DNA of 64,000 bases from Bdellovibrionales bacterium (GCA_016716765.1 JADJVA010000020.1:682001-746000); one strand, 5' to 3'; positions 26,853-36,108 are shown, counted from the first letter of the stretch. Notes: generated from the letters alone by a model not told the origin. Program-made: numbers and translations.

Positions 26853-27742
26853 AAAAGACTTCCAGGCAGGTGCAGCGTCACACAAAAACCTCCGCCCGAC
26901 TCAGGAGAATTTGAAAAACTCACACGACCGCCCATTCGCTTTACCAAAACGACAACTGAATAAAGGCCCACACCGCTCCCGCTCGAAGGATTGTGACGCT
27001 CAAAAAGACTGCCTAGATTCGCCAAATCCCCACCAAATCCCTTACCCGTATCGGATACCCTTACCTCGATGAGACTGGAATCAATTCTCTTTACCGAAAT
27101 TGAAATGTTTTTTGCTCGCCCATGAACCTGAGCATTCTGAATCAAATTTCCAAAGATACTATCAAGAGCGCGACGATCAGCCCGAACTACGGCATCCTGG
27201 TTGAGATCTATTTTTAGGTTGGGCCAATTCTCCCTATAGGATTCAATCAATTGTCGCAAACTCAAATTCTCAATAAAAAATTGCAGATCTTTTTGGCTCG
27301 CCAGAAAGAGAGAGTTCTCCAACTGCAACTGCAAGCGAACAACGTCTGAATCAAGACGATTGATCGCCGGAATATCACCAACTTCCTCACGCAAAATATC
27401 TGTCTGAAGCCGTAAGCTTGCCAATGCCGTCTTCACATCGTGAGAAAAAGTCGCCAAAAACTGTCGCAAGCTTTGTGATTGAAATCTTTCTCTTGAAATG
27501 AGAAAAATAAGCGTGATTCCTCCCCCAAACAAAAACACCATCCACGCAAGGCCCTCCCAAATCAACATGTTCTTCTGACGTAATGCTATCTCCTGTTTGA
27601 AGATTTCGTGGTTCTCCAATTGAGTCAAAAAACTTGTGCCCAGATAAAACCACCAAACAGCCATAGCAACAGTACAGCAAATCCATCCGACGGCGAGGGC
27701 AATCTTCCAGTTCGACCTCTTCTTCAAAAAACCATTAACCAT
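26849..27742 (-). CDS. Sensor histidine kinase within the heme operon
   Basis: A compact membrane kinase of 297 residues. Helix 1 near 13-36, a short periplasmic loop of about 22 residues, helix 2 near 59-80. The phospho-acceptor box is FSHDVKTALASL with His near 101; the usual Pro is replaced by Ala. ATPase motifs: NLIQNAQVHG, DTGKGF and GSGVGLYSV. The periplasmic loop is too small for a ligand domain, so sensing probably occurs in the membrane or through a partner. It overlaps hemL at its start and the regulator at its end. Confidence 0.9.
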   Translation of the reverse strand: MVNGFLKKRSNWKIALAVGWICCTVAMAVWWFYLGTSFLTQLENHEIFKQEIALRQKNMLIWEGLAWMVFLFGGGITLIFLISRERFQSQSLRQFLATFSHDVKTALASLRLQTDILREEVGDIPAINRLDSDVVRLQLQLENSLFLASQKDLQFFIENLSLRQLIESYRENWPNLKIDLNQDAVVRADRRALDSIFGNLIQNAQVHGRAKNISISVKRIDSSLIEVRVSDTGKGFGGDLANLGSLFERHNPSSGSGVGLYSVVVLVKRMGGRVSFSNSPESGGGFCVTLHLPGSLL

Positions 27743-29030
27743 ACATTTCCTGTGTCACCTCAACGAACACCTCAAAAGCCTTATCCAAGGCGAGTCCTTG
27801 GTGAGCCCAAGACATAAACCCCACTTCAAAGGCACTGGGAGGCAAATAGACCCCACGATTCAAACAACCATGAAAGAATTTTGAGAATTGGGTCGCATGA
27901 CCCGCAGCGAAATCTTTCACCGATCTCACTGGCCTATCTGCGAGAGGATGAAACCAAATAAGGGAAGCATAGTTGGTGACTCTCCAAGGCCTATCAATCC
28001 TTTCAAATTCCGAATTGAGCTGCTGGCAAAATTTTGAGGTAAAATCATTCAATTTTCCCAATAACTGACCTTGCTCAATCTTCTTTAAAGTCGCAAGTCC
28101 TGCAACCATTCCCACTGGATTCGCACTCAAGGTTCCTGCCTGATAAACTGGGCCGTTTGGAGCGACCAAATCCAGCAAATCTTTACGTCCTGCATAACAC
28201 CCCACAGGAAACCCGCCACCTATGACTTTTCCGTAAGTGACAAGGTCAGGACGAATACCAAGGCGCTCTGCCATTCCGCCGATAGCAATTCTAAAGCCGC
28301 TGATAACTTCATCAAAAATAACGAGAGCACCATGTCGACGACCCAGATCCACCACTTTTCGAAGAAATTCATCTCTTTGAATCAGAAGACCAAAGTTTGC
28401 GGGAAGAGGCTCAATGATAACGGCTGCAATTTCAGAACCCGAACGATCAAAAACTTTTTCCACTGCACTTTCGTCATCAAGTGGACAAATCAACGTCGTC
28501 TCGGCAATTTCTCGAGGAACCCCCGCACTGTCACTGGCCACATCTCCTGCCAATCCGCTCCCAGCTTTCACGAGCATGCTATCCACATGCCCATGATAAC
28601 AACCTTCAAATTTCAAAATTTTAGATCTACCCGTAGCTGCTCGCGCAAGCCTTATGGCGCTCATTACGGCCTCAGTTCCCGAACAAACAAAACGAAGTTT
28701 TTCGGCCCAAGGCACTTTGGCCTGGATCCACTCAGCTAACTCCAATGAATAGGGCTCGCAAGTCCCCAAGGTCCATACGCGCGAAATAATCTTCTCAACT
28801 TCTGATGCGACATCAGGATCACGGTGACCAAGAATATTTGGGCCAAAGCTCTGGCAAAAGTCGATATATCTCTTGCCTTCGACAGATTCAAGATAAGCTC
28901 CTTCCGCAAATCGAAAGAAAAGGGGCTCTCCACCTACACTCTTTCCTGATCTGACAGGGCTATGAACCCCTCCAGGTGCCACCTTTAACGAACGATCATA
29001 CAAAAACAAGGAAGTTGTCGGATCAGCCAT
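27735..29030 (-). CDS. hemL: Glutamate-1-semialdehyde 2,1-aminomutase
   Basis: 431 residues of PLP-dependent aminotransferase class III. The PLP lysine is in TYGKVIGGGFPVG, and IFDEVISGFRIA precedes it at the usual distance. CYHGHVDSMLVKAGSG is diagnostic for HemL. It forms 5-aminolevulinate from glutamate-1-semialdehyde, the second step of the C5 route that starts with HemA. The ATG follows directly on the TAA of the hemC fusion gene. Confidence 0.95.
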   Translation of the reverse strand: MADPTTSLFLYDRSLKVAPGGVHSPVRSGKSVGGEPLFFRFAEGAYLESVEGKRYIDFCQSFGPNILGHRDPDVASEVEKIISRVWTLGTCEPYSLELAEWIQAKVPWAEKLRFVCSGTEAVMSAIRLARAATGRSKILKFEGCYHGHVDSMLVKAGSGLAGDVASDSAGVPREIAETTLICPLDDESAVEKVFDRSGSEIAAVIIEPLPANFGLLIQRDEFLRKVVDLGRRHGALVIFDEVISGFRIAIGGMAERLGIRPDLVTYGKVIGGGFPVGCYAGRKDLLDLVAPNGPVYQAGTLSANPVGMVAGLATLKKIEQGQLLGKLNDFTSKFCQQLNSEFERIDRPWRVTNYASLIWFHPLADRPVRSVKDFAAGHATQFSKFFHGCLNRGVYLPPSAFEVGFMSWAHQGLALDKAFEVFVEVTQEMYG

Positions 29031-30548
29031 TTAACTCTCTCCTATGAGGGTCATGTGTCGCCAATTTTCAAAATCGAGGAAGACCCGCAATCTATCTGAT
29101 GGGAGCAACTTCGCAAGGATTTTATATGTGTTACCTGGACCACAACCATGATGGCCCTGAGAAAGAATCTCCGGATACAACTCAAGGGCTCGCTGGAAAC
29201 TGCTTCCGCTCATCCAAAAAAAATGAGTTTTTCCTCTGATATCTGGAGGAGGGGTGATCGGATGCAATTGGTATGTCGGAACCATTTCCATTTCACCTTC
29301 TTCGTAGCCCTCCAAATGAGAAAGCTTAACCCATTTAAAGTCAGCACCAGCCATCGATTCGATCATCGGCTTTTCCTGTTCACCCATCGCTTCGGCACAC
29401 CCATTTACCCATACGTCCCGCTTGGCGAGCTCCTGCCAAGACCGTAATCCACTGATCCAAAGGGCCCTAAATGGTAGTTTCTCCCATTCCCTAGGAAAAC
29501 TCTCTGCACGAGAAATCCAGACTCCGACTGAAGACGCTCTCTCTTCGATCTTCGCTTCACTGAGGTCTCTCTTGGCAATTCGAGAAAACCAGCGCGCTTC
29601 TGTCGGTTGATTAGGAAAAATTTTTTCCGGCTCGGCTCTCCACTTGGCCGGAAGAGGTTCATCAAGAATCTGTCTCGAATCCAAAATCTGCCCTTGATCT
29701 GTCAAACCCCGTAAAAACTCAACCCGGCCGTAAGGACGATTTAAAATGGAAATCCCAATTTTTTGGTGGCATCCTCCTCCATACCCCGCCAAAATGCGCC
29801 TTTCTTCTGAAACCGCCTGAAAAGTAGCTTCGCATTGAATGGATTTAAGCAATGTTCTCAAATCCTCGCGACTTTCGAGAATCTCTATTGCCAAAGCACC
29901 TTGAGCTGCCGCCGCCGGGTTCAGAGCCAGAGGCAACACACACCAATGGCAGTGCAGCAAAACATCTCGAACATATCTTTGAGTCTCAGCAAACTCATCT
30001 TCCGGTGCCTCAAGAAGGCGATCGACAGCCGCCTTCGCCAAAATAAGGCCATCAGCCTCGCTCTCCAGCAATTTCTTGAGTCGAGTCGGAATATTTCCTC
30101 GGACTGCAACAAACTCCAACTCGGGGTGCCCGGGAAGAAGTGGGGGTAGACTCGCCGCCAAATTGTGAACCCGACGAGGCGATGAAGACAAAATATCTAA
30201 TTTGGATTTCTTTCTAGATGTTTTCTTTAAAAACAACAGATCTCGAAGGTCAGCGCGTGGCAGGGTCGCGACCACTTTGACCCCAGGCTTCTCCTCGATT
30301 GGGAGATCCTTCCAGGAATGGACAACAAGGTCAGATTTTCCAGAAATAAGATCTTCATAAAAATCCTGAGTGAAAAGACCTTTTGCGGGAAATTTATCGA
30401 TCGCCAAATCCAAACGCAAATCGCCAAAAGAGGATTTAAAATTAAACTCTACGACCAACTCTGGGTGAATTTTTTTAAGGGCCCGCGCGACCATATAGGA
30501 TTGGATACGCGCCAAATCACTTTGGCGCGACGCAATTCTTAGGCGCAT
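29031..30548 (-). CDS. hemC: Porphobilinogen deaminase fused to a uroporphyrinogen-III-synthase-like domain
   Basis: 505 residues, far longer than HemC alone (about 310). Residues 1-305 are HemC: LRIASRQSDLARIQ, HSWKDLPIEE, and the dipyrromethane-binding cysteine in GYGGGCHQKIG near residue 257. From about 330 a second domain has a divergent HemD pattern (FWMSGSSFQRALELYP, then CGPGNTYKILAKLL), so one polypeptide may make and close the linear tetrapyrrole. The start ATG 30548 overlaps the hemA stop. The HemC part is secure; the HemD part is inferred from weak similarity and from the lack of a separate hemD. Confidence 0.85.
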   Translation of the reverse strand: MRLRIASRQSDLARIQSYMVARALKKIHPELVVEFNFKSSFGDLRLDLAIDKFPAKGLFTQDFYEDLISGKSDLVVHSWKDLPIEEKPGVKVVATLPRADLRDLLFLKKTSRKKSKLDILSSSPRRVHNLAASLPPLLPGHPELEFVAVRGNIPTRLKKLLESEADGLILAKAAVDRLLEAPEDEFAETQRYVRDVLLHCHWCVLPLALNPAAAAQGALAIEILESREDLRTLLKSIQCEATFQAVSEERRILAGYGGGCHQKIGISILNRPYGRVEFLRGLTDQGQILDSRQILDEPLPAKWRAEPEKIFPNQPTEARWFSRIAKRDLSEAKIEERASSVGVWISRAESFPREWEKLPFRALWISGLRSWQELAKRDVWVNGCAEAMGEQEKPMIESMAGADFKWVKLSHLEGYEEGEMEMVPTYQLHPITPPPDIRGKTHFFWMSGSSFQRALELYPEILSQGHHGCGPGNTYKILAKLLPSDRLRVFLDFENWRHMTLIGES

Positions 30549-31441
30549 AAGTCGTCCCAACCAAAGGGACGGTTGCGAACAGACTTTCGCAGTTCATTTA
30601 AAACGACCTGAATTCGATTTCGTGCCCCAGCTAAGGCAATCTCGGTCTGCCGCCTATTTTCTTCTATCGCAACAAAAAACTCTTGCAATCCAACGACCGG
30701 AACGGAGCCCTTGAGTGGATCTTTGTCACTCTCTCCCCTCAAATCCAATACCAGTCGCAGATCCGGAAATCGACTCGCTGACCATTTATGGAACCAATCA
30801 CTTTGCACCGGCGCTGCGACCACCAAGGCCTGAGATAGAAAAGGCCCATTGCTCTCCATTTGTACCAGATTTGAAAAAGGAAACTCCTTACTCAAGAGCT
30901 GTGCCTTTGTGAGACAACGAACAAAAACATTGACCTCTTTGTCCAAATCCCTCTTCGCAAACCAAGGCAGAATATCTAAGACAAGGCGACCCGAGCCCAA
31001 CAAAGCCAGTTGAGAAAATGGGGCCAAATGCTTTCTGGCCAAACTTCCGTAGCTTTGGCCTCCCAGGCCAACGAGATGCTCCTGCCGAATGGCTTTTACC
31101 TCTCTAATTAGCTGCACCATCAAGCAACGCACAGACCAGTGCCCTTCCCGCCTCCTTATAACTTCATCATAAAAATCCTTAAATTGACCAAAAACTTCAG
31201 TTTCACCAATTAACGGCGAGTGAAGTCCACTGACAATCTCCAGTAAAAACTGATAAGCTTCATCGTCCCTGTAGACTTCCCCTGGCAACTGAGAAAGACG
31301 GGCTCCATCCATATCAACTTCTGATGAGTGCGCGATCGCAATATGTCTCAGGCAAGTTGTCCATACTTCCCAAGGGGAAGCAGGAGAAATCCAGTTAACG
31401 GAGGGCCTCTGCTGATGGAGAACAATCAATCCTGAATGCAT
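30539..31441 (-). CDS. hemA: Short glutamyl-tRNA reductase
   Basis: 300 residues against about 420 in typical HemA. The region GLHSPLIGETEVFGQFKDFY is the diagnostic catalytic-domain motif, and TTCLRH near residue 30 supplies the nucleophilic Cys. An NADPH-domain-like stretch follows (LALLGSGRLVLDILPWFA). The N-terminal domain is compressed (Cys at 30 rather than about 50) and the C-terminal dimerisation helix is mostly missing. First gene of the operon. It reduces glutamyl-tRNA(Glu) to glutamate semialdehyde. I see no strong ribosome binding site. Confidence 0.88.
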   Translation of the reverse strand: MHSGLIVLHQQRPSVNWISPASPWEVWTTCLRHIAIAHSSEVDMDGARLSQLPGEVYRDDEAYQFLLEIVSGLHSPLIGETEVFGQFKDFYDEVIRRREGHWSVRCLMVQLIREVKAIRQEHLVGLGGQSYGSLARKHLAPFSQLALLGSGRLVLDILPWFAKRDLDKEVNVFVRCLTKAQLLSKEFPFSNLVQMESNGPFLSQALVVAAPVQSDWFHKWSASRFPDLRLVLDLRGESDKDPLKGSVPVVGLQEFFVAIEENRRQTEIALAGARNRIQVVLNELRKSVRNRPFGWDDLCA

Positions 31442-31694
31442 AGAGGATCATCATATCGTGAAAGGACTAGACTTTTGTCACGCCTATGTCACAAAGCAAA
31501 TCAGTTCGACATCTGTTGCTCCTAATTGAAAACGAAAATCAACTCTATCTCAGAATCTCACTGCAAATGGGGCCCTCTCAACTCAAAAAATGGATAAATC
31601 TATTGGGGGAACCTTTCTCTCGACTTAAGTCTTTGATCAAAAAAAAATTTGTCTCAGCGAGATCTACTCCGTCTCATCATGGTACAATTTCAAT

Positions 31695-32990
31695 ATGAAA
31701 CGCGTGGGATTTTTATCTGTTATTTTTGGGTGCTCCCTTGTGGGCGCCGCTTGCTCTAGCCTCTCTCCAAAACCTCATTCCTCTGAAAAGTTCGCCACAA
31801 CTAAGCCGTCTCGCCACGCCTTTCTAAATCTCTTCTCAAAATTTCTCAATAATCCGTCGGTGTCGGGATTAAATGGCATCAGAGAATATATGGCTAGCTC
31901 GGATGGCGAGGGTGACAAATACTTAATAGCCTACAAAACACAGCGCCGATTTGCAGACAAGTTCTTTGCTCAAATTGTAGCCAATGTTGAAAAGGGCGAC
32001 GTTTCAACAGTACGTGCCCTGCTCTATTTGGCCTATGACCTAGGAGAAGAGAACATGGACGCTGAATCTCGCTCCATCTCGTCGGAACTCATCAATGTCG
32101 AAAAGGGAAAGAACTTAAGAACAGTAAAATCTGCCGAATATCTCCTGGGGGTGCACATTTCTTACAACCACCCTCAACTTCTGCTCAAAGCGATTTCACA
32201 AGAAATGGCTTCCGAAAAAAAGGCGAACTCCTACGCCAGAAAAATAGCAGAATTTGGTCTTGATGACGAGCTATTCAAGCCTCTATGCCCAAACTGTCCC
32301 ACCTACCCTGTTTCCTTTCAGGAGCAAAAATATCGAAGACTCACCTCTCCCCTTGCCACAGAGTCCAGTGAATCGAAGGTTCAAGATTACTTTCGAAAGT
32401 CTCGTCTTGCTAAGGTCAACGAAACTCCCGTTCTACAGCTGCGCCGTTTGATTTTTGAACCCAAGGATAGTCGTATTGAGGAGTTAAGAGAGGCGTGCTA
32501 CCCCAAGTCTAGTCCCTCCTCTCAGAAGCCAGACATCAGAGATCTTGGAGATATGGTAAATCAAAAAATTGTAGAATCTCTCAACAAGGGCGATGTCGAG
32601 GTCGCTCGAGCCTTGGTGCTCGTTTCAAATGAGCGTTGTTGGAACGAAATAGACAACATTGATGGTCCGCAACCATGGCTGGCCACCATTCTGATCTGTT
32701 ACCGTCCTGACATTTTTGTTCAGGCCAGCGCTCTAGAGAGTCCGACTGAAATTTTCTTTGAAAAGATAATGAAATTCAATTCTCCACAGGCGCTCATGAA
32801 CTGCACCGGACAGGCAGCTGGATCAGGAGATATTCAACAGATTCGTTTAGAAAAAATCAAATCAGTTGAAGCAATAACTCCTATGGAAAAGCGCATTGTC
32901 GACTATATAGTGAAAAATTTCAGTGCTTCCGAGATCCAAAATCAAAGCTCCGACCAAGAACAAAACATCGAAAATAACATCAAAAATTAA
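31695..32990 (+). CDS. Lipoprotein of unknown function
   Basis: 431 residues with lipoprotein signal MKRVGFLSVIFGCSLVGAAC, mature Cys followed by Ser. The body is helical and seems to hold two copies of one unit: (I/A)xNVEKGDVSTVRALLYLAYDLG near residue 100 and VESLNKGDVEVARALVLVSNE near 300. Each is followed by a segment ending in a cluster of cysteines. The repeat suggests an internal duplication of an alpha-helical scaffold. It is divergent from the heme operon. No family recognised. Confidence 0.65.
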   Translation: MKRVGFLSVIFGCSLVGAACSSLSPKPHSSEKFATTKPSRHAFLNLFSKFLNNPSVSGLNGIREYMASSDGEGDKYLIAYKTQRRFADKFFAQIVANVEKGDVSTVRALLYLAYDLGEENMDAESRSISSELINVEKGKNLRTVKSAEYLLGVHISYNHPQLLLKAISQEMASEKKANSYARKIAEFGLDDELFKPLCPNCPTYPVSFQEQKYRRLTSPLATESSESKVQDYFRKSRLAKVNETPVLQLRRLIFEPKDSRIEELREACYPKSSPSSQKPDIRDLGDMVNQKIVESLNKGDVEVARALVLVSNERCWNEIDNIDGPQPWLATILICYRPDIFVQASALESPTEIFFEKIMKFNSPQALMNCTGQAAGSGDIQQIRLEKIKSVEAITPMEKRIVDYIVKNFSASEIQNQSSDQEQNIENNIKN

Positions 32991-33080
32991 GAAATAAAAT
33001 CAATCTTGACATGACCCTTTTTGAGCACAACTTTGGGTTGTGGTGGTCGCTTGAGTTTTATCAAACCTAAGGAGGTACTT

Positions 33081-33524
33081 ATGAAAACTGGGCTAACAAA
33101 GTGGAATGATCGTGCTTCACTGTGGGACTTGTTTGGTGACGTTGATGCTTTTTTCGGCAACGGTTTCTTGTCTGATAAGGGTGTGAATCCTCAATTTGGT
33201 TTTCAGCCCGCTGTCAACATCGTAGAGAGCGATAGCAGTTATCTTATCAGCGCTGATTTGCCTGGACTGACAAGGGATGATATCCACGTTGATTTGAATG
33301 ACGGAATCCTCAGTGTGAGTGGCGAGCGCCGTGAGGAGAAGGAAGTCACTGAGAAGAGTTTCCGGCGCTTTGAGAAACGTTATGGGAAGTTTGTTCGTAG
33401 CTTCCGACTTCCTGAAAACGTGCGATCTGACGCAATAGAAGCCAAGTATGAGAATGGCGTTTTGGAAGTTCAGGTTCCTAAGGCGGAGCGGGCGGTGCCC
33501 AAAAAGATTGAAGTCAAATCTTAG
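33081..33524 (+). CDS. Small heat shock protein, Hsp20 family
   Basis: ATG 33081 follows an ideal AAGGAGG at 7-base spacing; 147 residues. The alpha-crystallin domain spans about 45-140: PAVNIVESDSSYLISADLPG, LSVSGERREE, then FRLPENV and AKYENGVLEVQVPK. A C-terminal PKKIEVKS tail fits the family. ATP-independent holdase for unfolding proteins in the cytoplasm. A possible -35 (TTGACA at 33006) is present, but the -10 is poor, and no CIRCE element is seen. Confidence 0.95.
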   Translation: MKTGLTKWNDRASLWDLFGDVDAFFGNGFLSDKGVNPQFGFQPAVNIVESDSSYLISADLPGLTRDDIHVDLNDGILSVSGERREEKEVTEKSFRRFEKRYGKFVRSFRLPENVRSDAIEAKYENGVLEVQVPKAERAVPKKIEVKS

Positions 33525-33591
33525 TTGGGACCGGCTGGGTCGGCGGGCTTGGTTCGCGAGGGTCCGTTGTTTTCTAAATCCACACAAATAT

Positions 33592-33617
33592 GGCGGAAGT
33601 GGGAAACCACTCCCGCC
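33592..33617 (+). terminator. Hairpin after the hsp20 gene
   Basis: GGCGGAAGTGG, GAAA tetraloop, CCACTCCCGCC: a GC-rich stem with one internal mismatch, followed by GTTGTTTGTCGTTTG. The tail is T-rich but interrupted, so termination may be partial. It also lies 30 bases past the stop of the convergent membrane gene at 33648. Confidence 0.55.
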
Positions 33618-33647
33618 GTTGTTTGTCGTTTGTTTCTATGGAGACGC

Positions 33648-34493
33648 TCAACGAAAAAAGAGGAAGTAGTAGAGAAGTGGGCAGGTTGTCCAAAATACGA
33701 CCTGCGCTAAAAATCCGAGGGTCTTTTCCCAAGATGCGCTTGTATCCGGTAACATGGGATCCTGTTTTCGAAAGAGATGCATGAAAACTCTTTCTTCAAG
33801 GTGATTTATCATTAGTCCCCAAACGCCGACATAGAGAAAGTGAAAACCCAAAACGACTACCAATTTTTGACCCATATCTACGGGTGGCTTTGGATAGTAC
33901 TTTGACCACCATATCATCACTAAAAAAATAACAAAGGCAAAATACTTTAGAACGAGAACGGGCCAATATTTTATTTTTCGCCACATTCTGGCCCACGATA
34001 CATCTACCATTCGAGAAGTTAAGATATACCTAATCAGAGTATTCTCCGAAAAAAGTTCGGGTCTATCTCTACAGATAGCTTCAAGCACCAATAGATTTCC
34101 CGATAAAGCAGATGGAATCCTAAACTTCACGCCGTTTTTCAAATGTATGATAAATCCGCTAAAAAACCGCGGCGATGAGGTTAAGATCGATACCTTTTTG
34201 ATGTTTTTGAATGCTATTTCATGTTCAGATTTTAGATCATCAACAATCAATCGATTTGGATCAAGCCAATAACGCGATCTTATTTGAGGTCGAATGAATA
34301 AAATAAGATAAATAAAAGAAGCCAAAGGTAAAGAGGAGACCGTGAGGAGCCGAATCACGGTAGTTTGAATACTGTCCCCAAGAAATTTACCCAAGTGAGC
34401 GCTGAAAATAAATATTTCGGACAGAAAACAAATAGCAAGCGCAAAATAATACAGGCGAAAGGAGGCTCGTCGATATTCAAGAGTTTTTTCCAT
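33648..34493 (-). CDS. Membrane protein of unknown function
   Basis: 281 residues with four likely membrane helices: YYFALAICFLSEIFIFSA, LTVSSLPLASFIYLILFI, YFAFVIFLVMIWWSKYY and KLVVVLGFHFLYVGVWGLM, with a further weak one at the end. Between helices two and three lies a cytoplasmic segment of about 110 residues with a PH-like look (RLIVDDLKSEHEIAFKNIKKVSILTS), resembling the bacterial PH domains of small membrane proteins. Function not recognised. Convergent with hsp20. Confidence 0.6.
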   Translation of the reverse strand: MEKTLEYRRASFRLYYFALAICFLSEIFIFSAHLGKFLGDSIQTTVIRLLTVSSLPLASFIYLILFIRPQIRSRYWLDPNRLIVDDLKSEHEIAFKNIKKVSILTSSPRFFSGFIIHLKNGVKFRIPSALSGNLLVLEAICRDRPELFSENTLIRYILTSRMVDVSWARMWRKIKYWPVLVLKYFAFVIFLVMIWWSKYYPKPPVDMGQKLVVVLGFHFLYVGVWGLMINHLEERVFMHLFRKQDPMLPDTSASWEKTLGFLAQVVFWTTCPLLYYFLFFR

Positions 34494-34913
34494 TACATTA
34501 CCGATCGCAACCTAAAAAATTCCTATGATTTAGAGATTCTGCAAACATCAAAATCCTATTGCACAATCACCTCTACCGCCCTAAATAGAGATTCCCACAA
34601 ATAGACATATTTGGAAGTCCAAAAATGAGCGAATCCCCCCTATTTCTCCCTTTTGGTCCCGATTCCCCCCTATTCCTTAGCCCTGTTGAGCTCCTGCTAA
34701 GCCCAAAAAACACCGGACCTGCTTGAAAGGCGAGCAACTGTCAGGCCCTTGAACCTGTATAAATACTGGCATTTTTGACTTTTGGGGCCTCACTTCAATA
34801 GTTTGACACCAAAATCTTAAAAATGTCTGACGAAGTTTTAGACAGGTCGAGGCCTCACCAACTGTTTTTTGCCATTCCCAGCTGGCTCATCTTTTGAAAT
34901 AGAAGTGTGTATC
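34494..34913. other. Intergenic stretch with a short direct repeat
   Basis: No gene is seen. A 14-base direct repeat, GA(A/T)TCCCCCCTATT, occurs at 34631-34644 and 34661-34674, exactly 30 bases apart. GGCCTCAC also occurs twice further on (near 34785 and 34852). Neither matches a known element that I can name. The stretch could hold a small RNA, but no terminator hairpin is evident. Confidence 0.4.
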
Positions 34914-34928
34914 AGGAGGCTATATCGA

Positions 34929-35012
34929 ATGGGACTGGGTCTTCAAAGGATTGATAAACAAAGGGAATCTGTTTCCTCACGGATTAAGAGGAACCTAGGT
35001 TTTTTTGGATAA
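34929..35012 (+). CDS. Small ORF (27 residues) with a strong ribosome binding site
   Basis: AGGAGG at 34914-34919 lies 9 bases before an ATG that opens MGLGLQRIDKQRESVSSR and ends at TAA 35010-35012. The peptide is basic and amphipathic, with a hydrophobic end (NLGFFG). It is too short for family recognition. The ideal ribosome binding site in an otherwise empty 600-base gap is the main support. It lies upstream of the sigma28-like promoter of the FliG-like gene. Confidence 0.4.
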   Translation: MGLGLQRIDKQRESVSSRIKRNLGFFG

Positions 35013-35054
35013 GAAATGATCCATACTAAAGTCAAAACTTAGCGGGAAATTCAT

Positions 35055-35081
35055 TAATTTGCCCTCGCCATAGTCCGATAA
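35055..35081 (+). promoter_or_regulatory. Sigma28 (FliA)-like promoter for the FliG-like gene
   Basis: TCCGATAA at 35074-35081 matches the FliA -10 consensus GCCGATAA in 7 of 8 positions. Eleven bases upstream, TAATTTGC begins with the TAA of the -35 consensus TAAAGTTT. The ATG at 35124 follows about 40 bases later. The flagellar-type product downstream supports the reading. Confidence 0.5.
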
Positions 35082-35123
35082 CTTTCGTGTCGTTCGGCAC
35101 TTGAACAACGAAAGGGAGTCGAC

Positions 35124-35894
35124 ATGGATCTATTGCGCCGGTATCAAAAGCCAGGTGGATTTCTGCAGCTCGTTCAACTCATAGAAACCTGTGGACCGCA
35201 AAAACAGCAGCAACTGCTTACAAGCATCGAAAAAGAAAGTCTCGAGTGGGCAAACGAAGTAAGAGCTAAAATTCTAACTATCAACAGAATTTTTAGCTGG
35301 GACGAACAAACCTTGGCCGAGTTGATGTCCCGAGTGCAGGAACTCACTTTGTCAATTGCAGTTCATGGCATAGCTCCGGAAGTCTGGGAGAGATCGACCA
35401 AAAGCTTGTCCCATGGCCAACGTCGAAGAATAGACGATCTTTCAAAAACAAAGGCCCCTTCTCCAGCCGAAATTGCTATGGCATTCACAAAAATAATAGT
35501 AGAAATCCGAGAAATGATCTCACTTGGATACCTTCACCTCACAAAGGTTGATCCTGGATTAGTGATAGAAACTGATATCGAAGACAAACTTGGAAAGAGG
35601 GGAAACGGATCTGTCCAGCCTTCTGGCCATTCAATGAGTTCTGCGGCAAAAAGCTCTTCTTCAAACTCGATGCACATGCAAGCGACCCCTCCATCTTCTT
35701 CCTCATCTGCCCACAGCAGCCTATCTCGTGACGAAATATTGACTCCCGCTTCGGGATCTCTCTCTGAGTTGGGCACAGAGGTTGCGAAACTGCGCAAAGA
35801 CAATCTCGAGCTCAAAAAGGAGGCGCAGTCTTTGGCAAATGAAGTCAACCAACTTCGAACAATCCTTGCACAAGTGAGAAAGACAGTTGCCTAA
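35124..35894 (+). CDS. FliG-like domain protein with Ser-rich linker and coiled-coil tail
   Basis: 256 residues. Residues 1-150 follow the FliG middle/C-terminal helical pattern: EWANEVRAKILTINRIFSWDE matches the segment leading to the EHPQR-like face, and LSHGQRRRIDDLSKTKAPSPAEI matches the MSKRAAEML helix, followed by a helix ending EMISLGYL. FliG forms the rotor ring of the flagellar switch. After it comes a serine/histidine-rich low-complexity linker (about 165-210), then a coiled coil (LRKDNLELKKEAQSLANEV). Being much shorter than FliG and having this tail, it is a relative rather than the switch protein itself. Start supported by GGGAG. Confidence 0.6.
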   Translation: MDLLRRYQKPGGFLQLVQLIETCGPQKQQQLLTSIEKESLEWANEVRAKILTINRIFSWDEQTLAELMSRVQELTLSIAVHGIAPEVWERSTKSLSHGQRRRIDDLSKTKAPSPAEIAMAFTKIIVEIREMISLGYLHLTKVDPGLVIETDIEDKLGKRGNGSVQPSGHSMSSAAKSSSSNSMHMQATPPSSSSSAHSSLSRDEILTPASGSLSELGTEVAKLRKDNLELKKEAQSLANEVNQLRTILAQVRKTVA

Positions 35895-36108
35895 AAACGC
35901 GTAAACTGGCCTGCTTGATGGTTGTTCCAAAATGCAAGGCGGCCCTTGCTGAACCAAATCTCAGGAGTTCAGGATCTTCTCCAATTTTTTAATGGGGGCA
36001 AGTTCACTTCATAGCAGCTGGGAGAGGCAAATACCTCGCCAACTCAAGGGATTTAGGCCAGCCTCAGCAACATCCTCGTGAGCCAGATTATATGAGTCTC
36101 AGTCAATC

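Noticed and set aside
31486..31698. 70-residue open frame between hemA and the lipoprotein gene
   Set aside because: No ribosome binding site, no motif, and it runs into the next gene start. More likely the leader of the lipoprotein gene.
33006..33040. Heat-shock promoter before hsp20
   Set aside because: A TTGACA exists, but the -10 position reads AACTTT at 17 bases, and neither a sigma32 -10 nor CIRCE is present.
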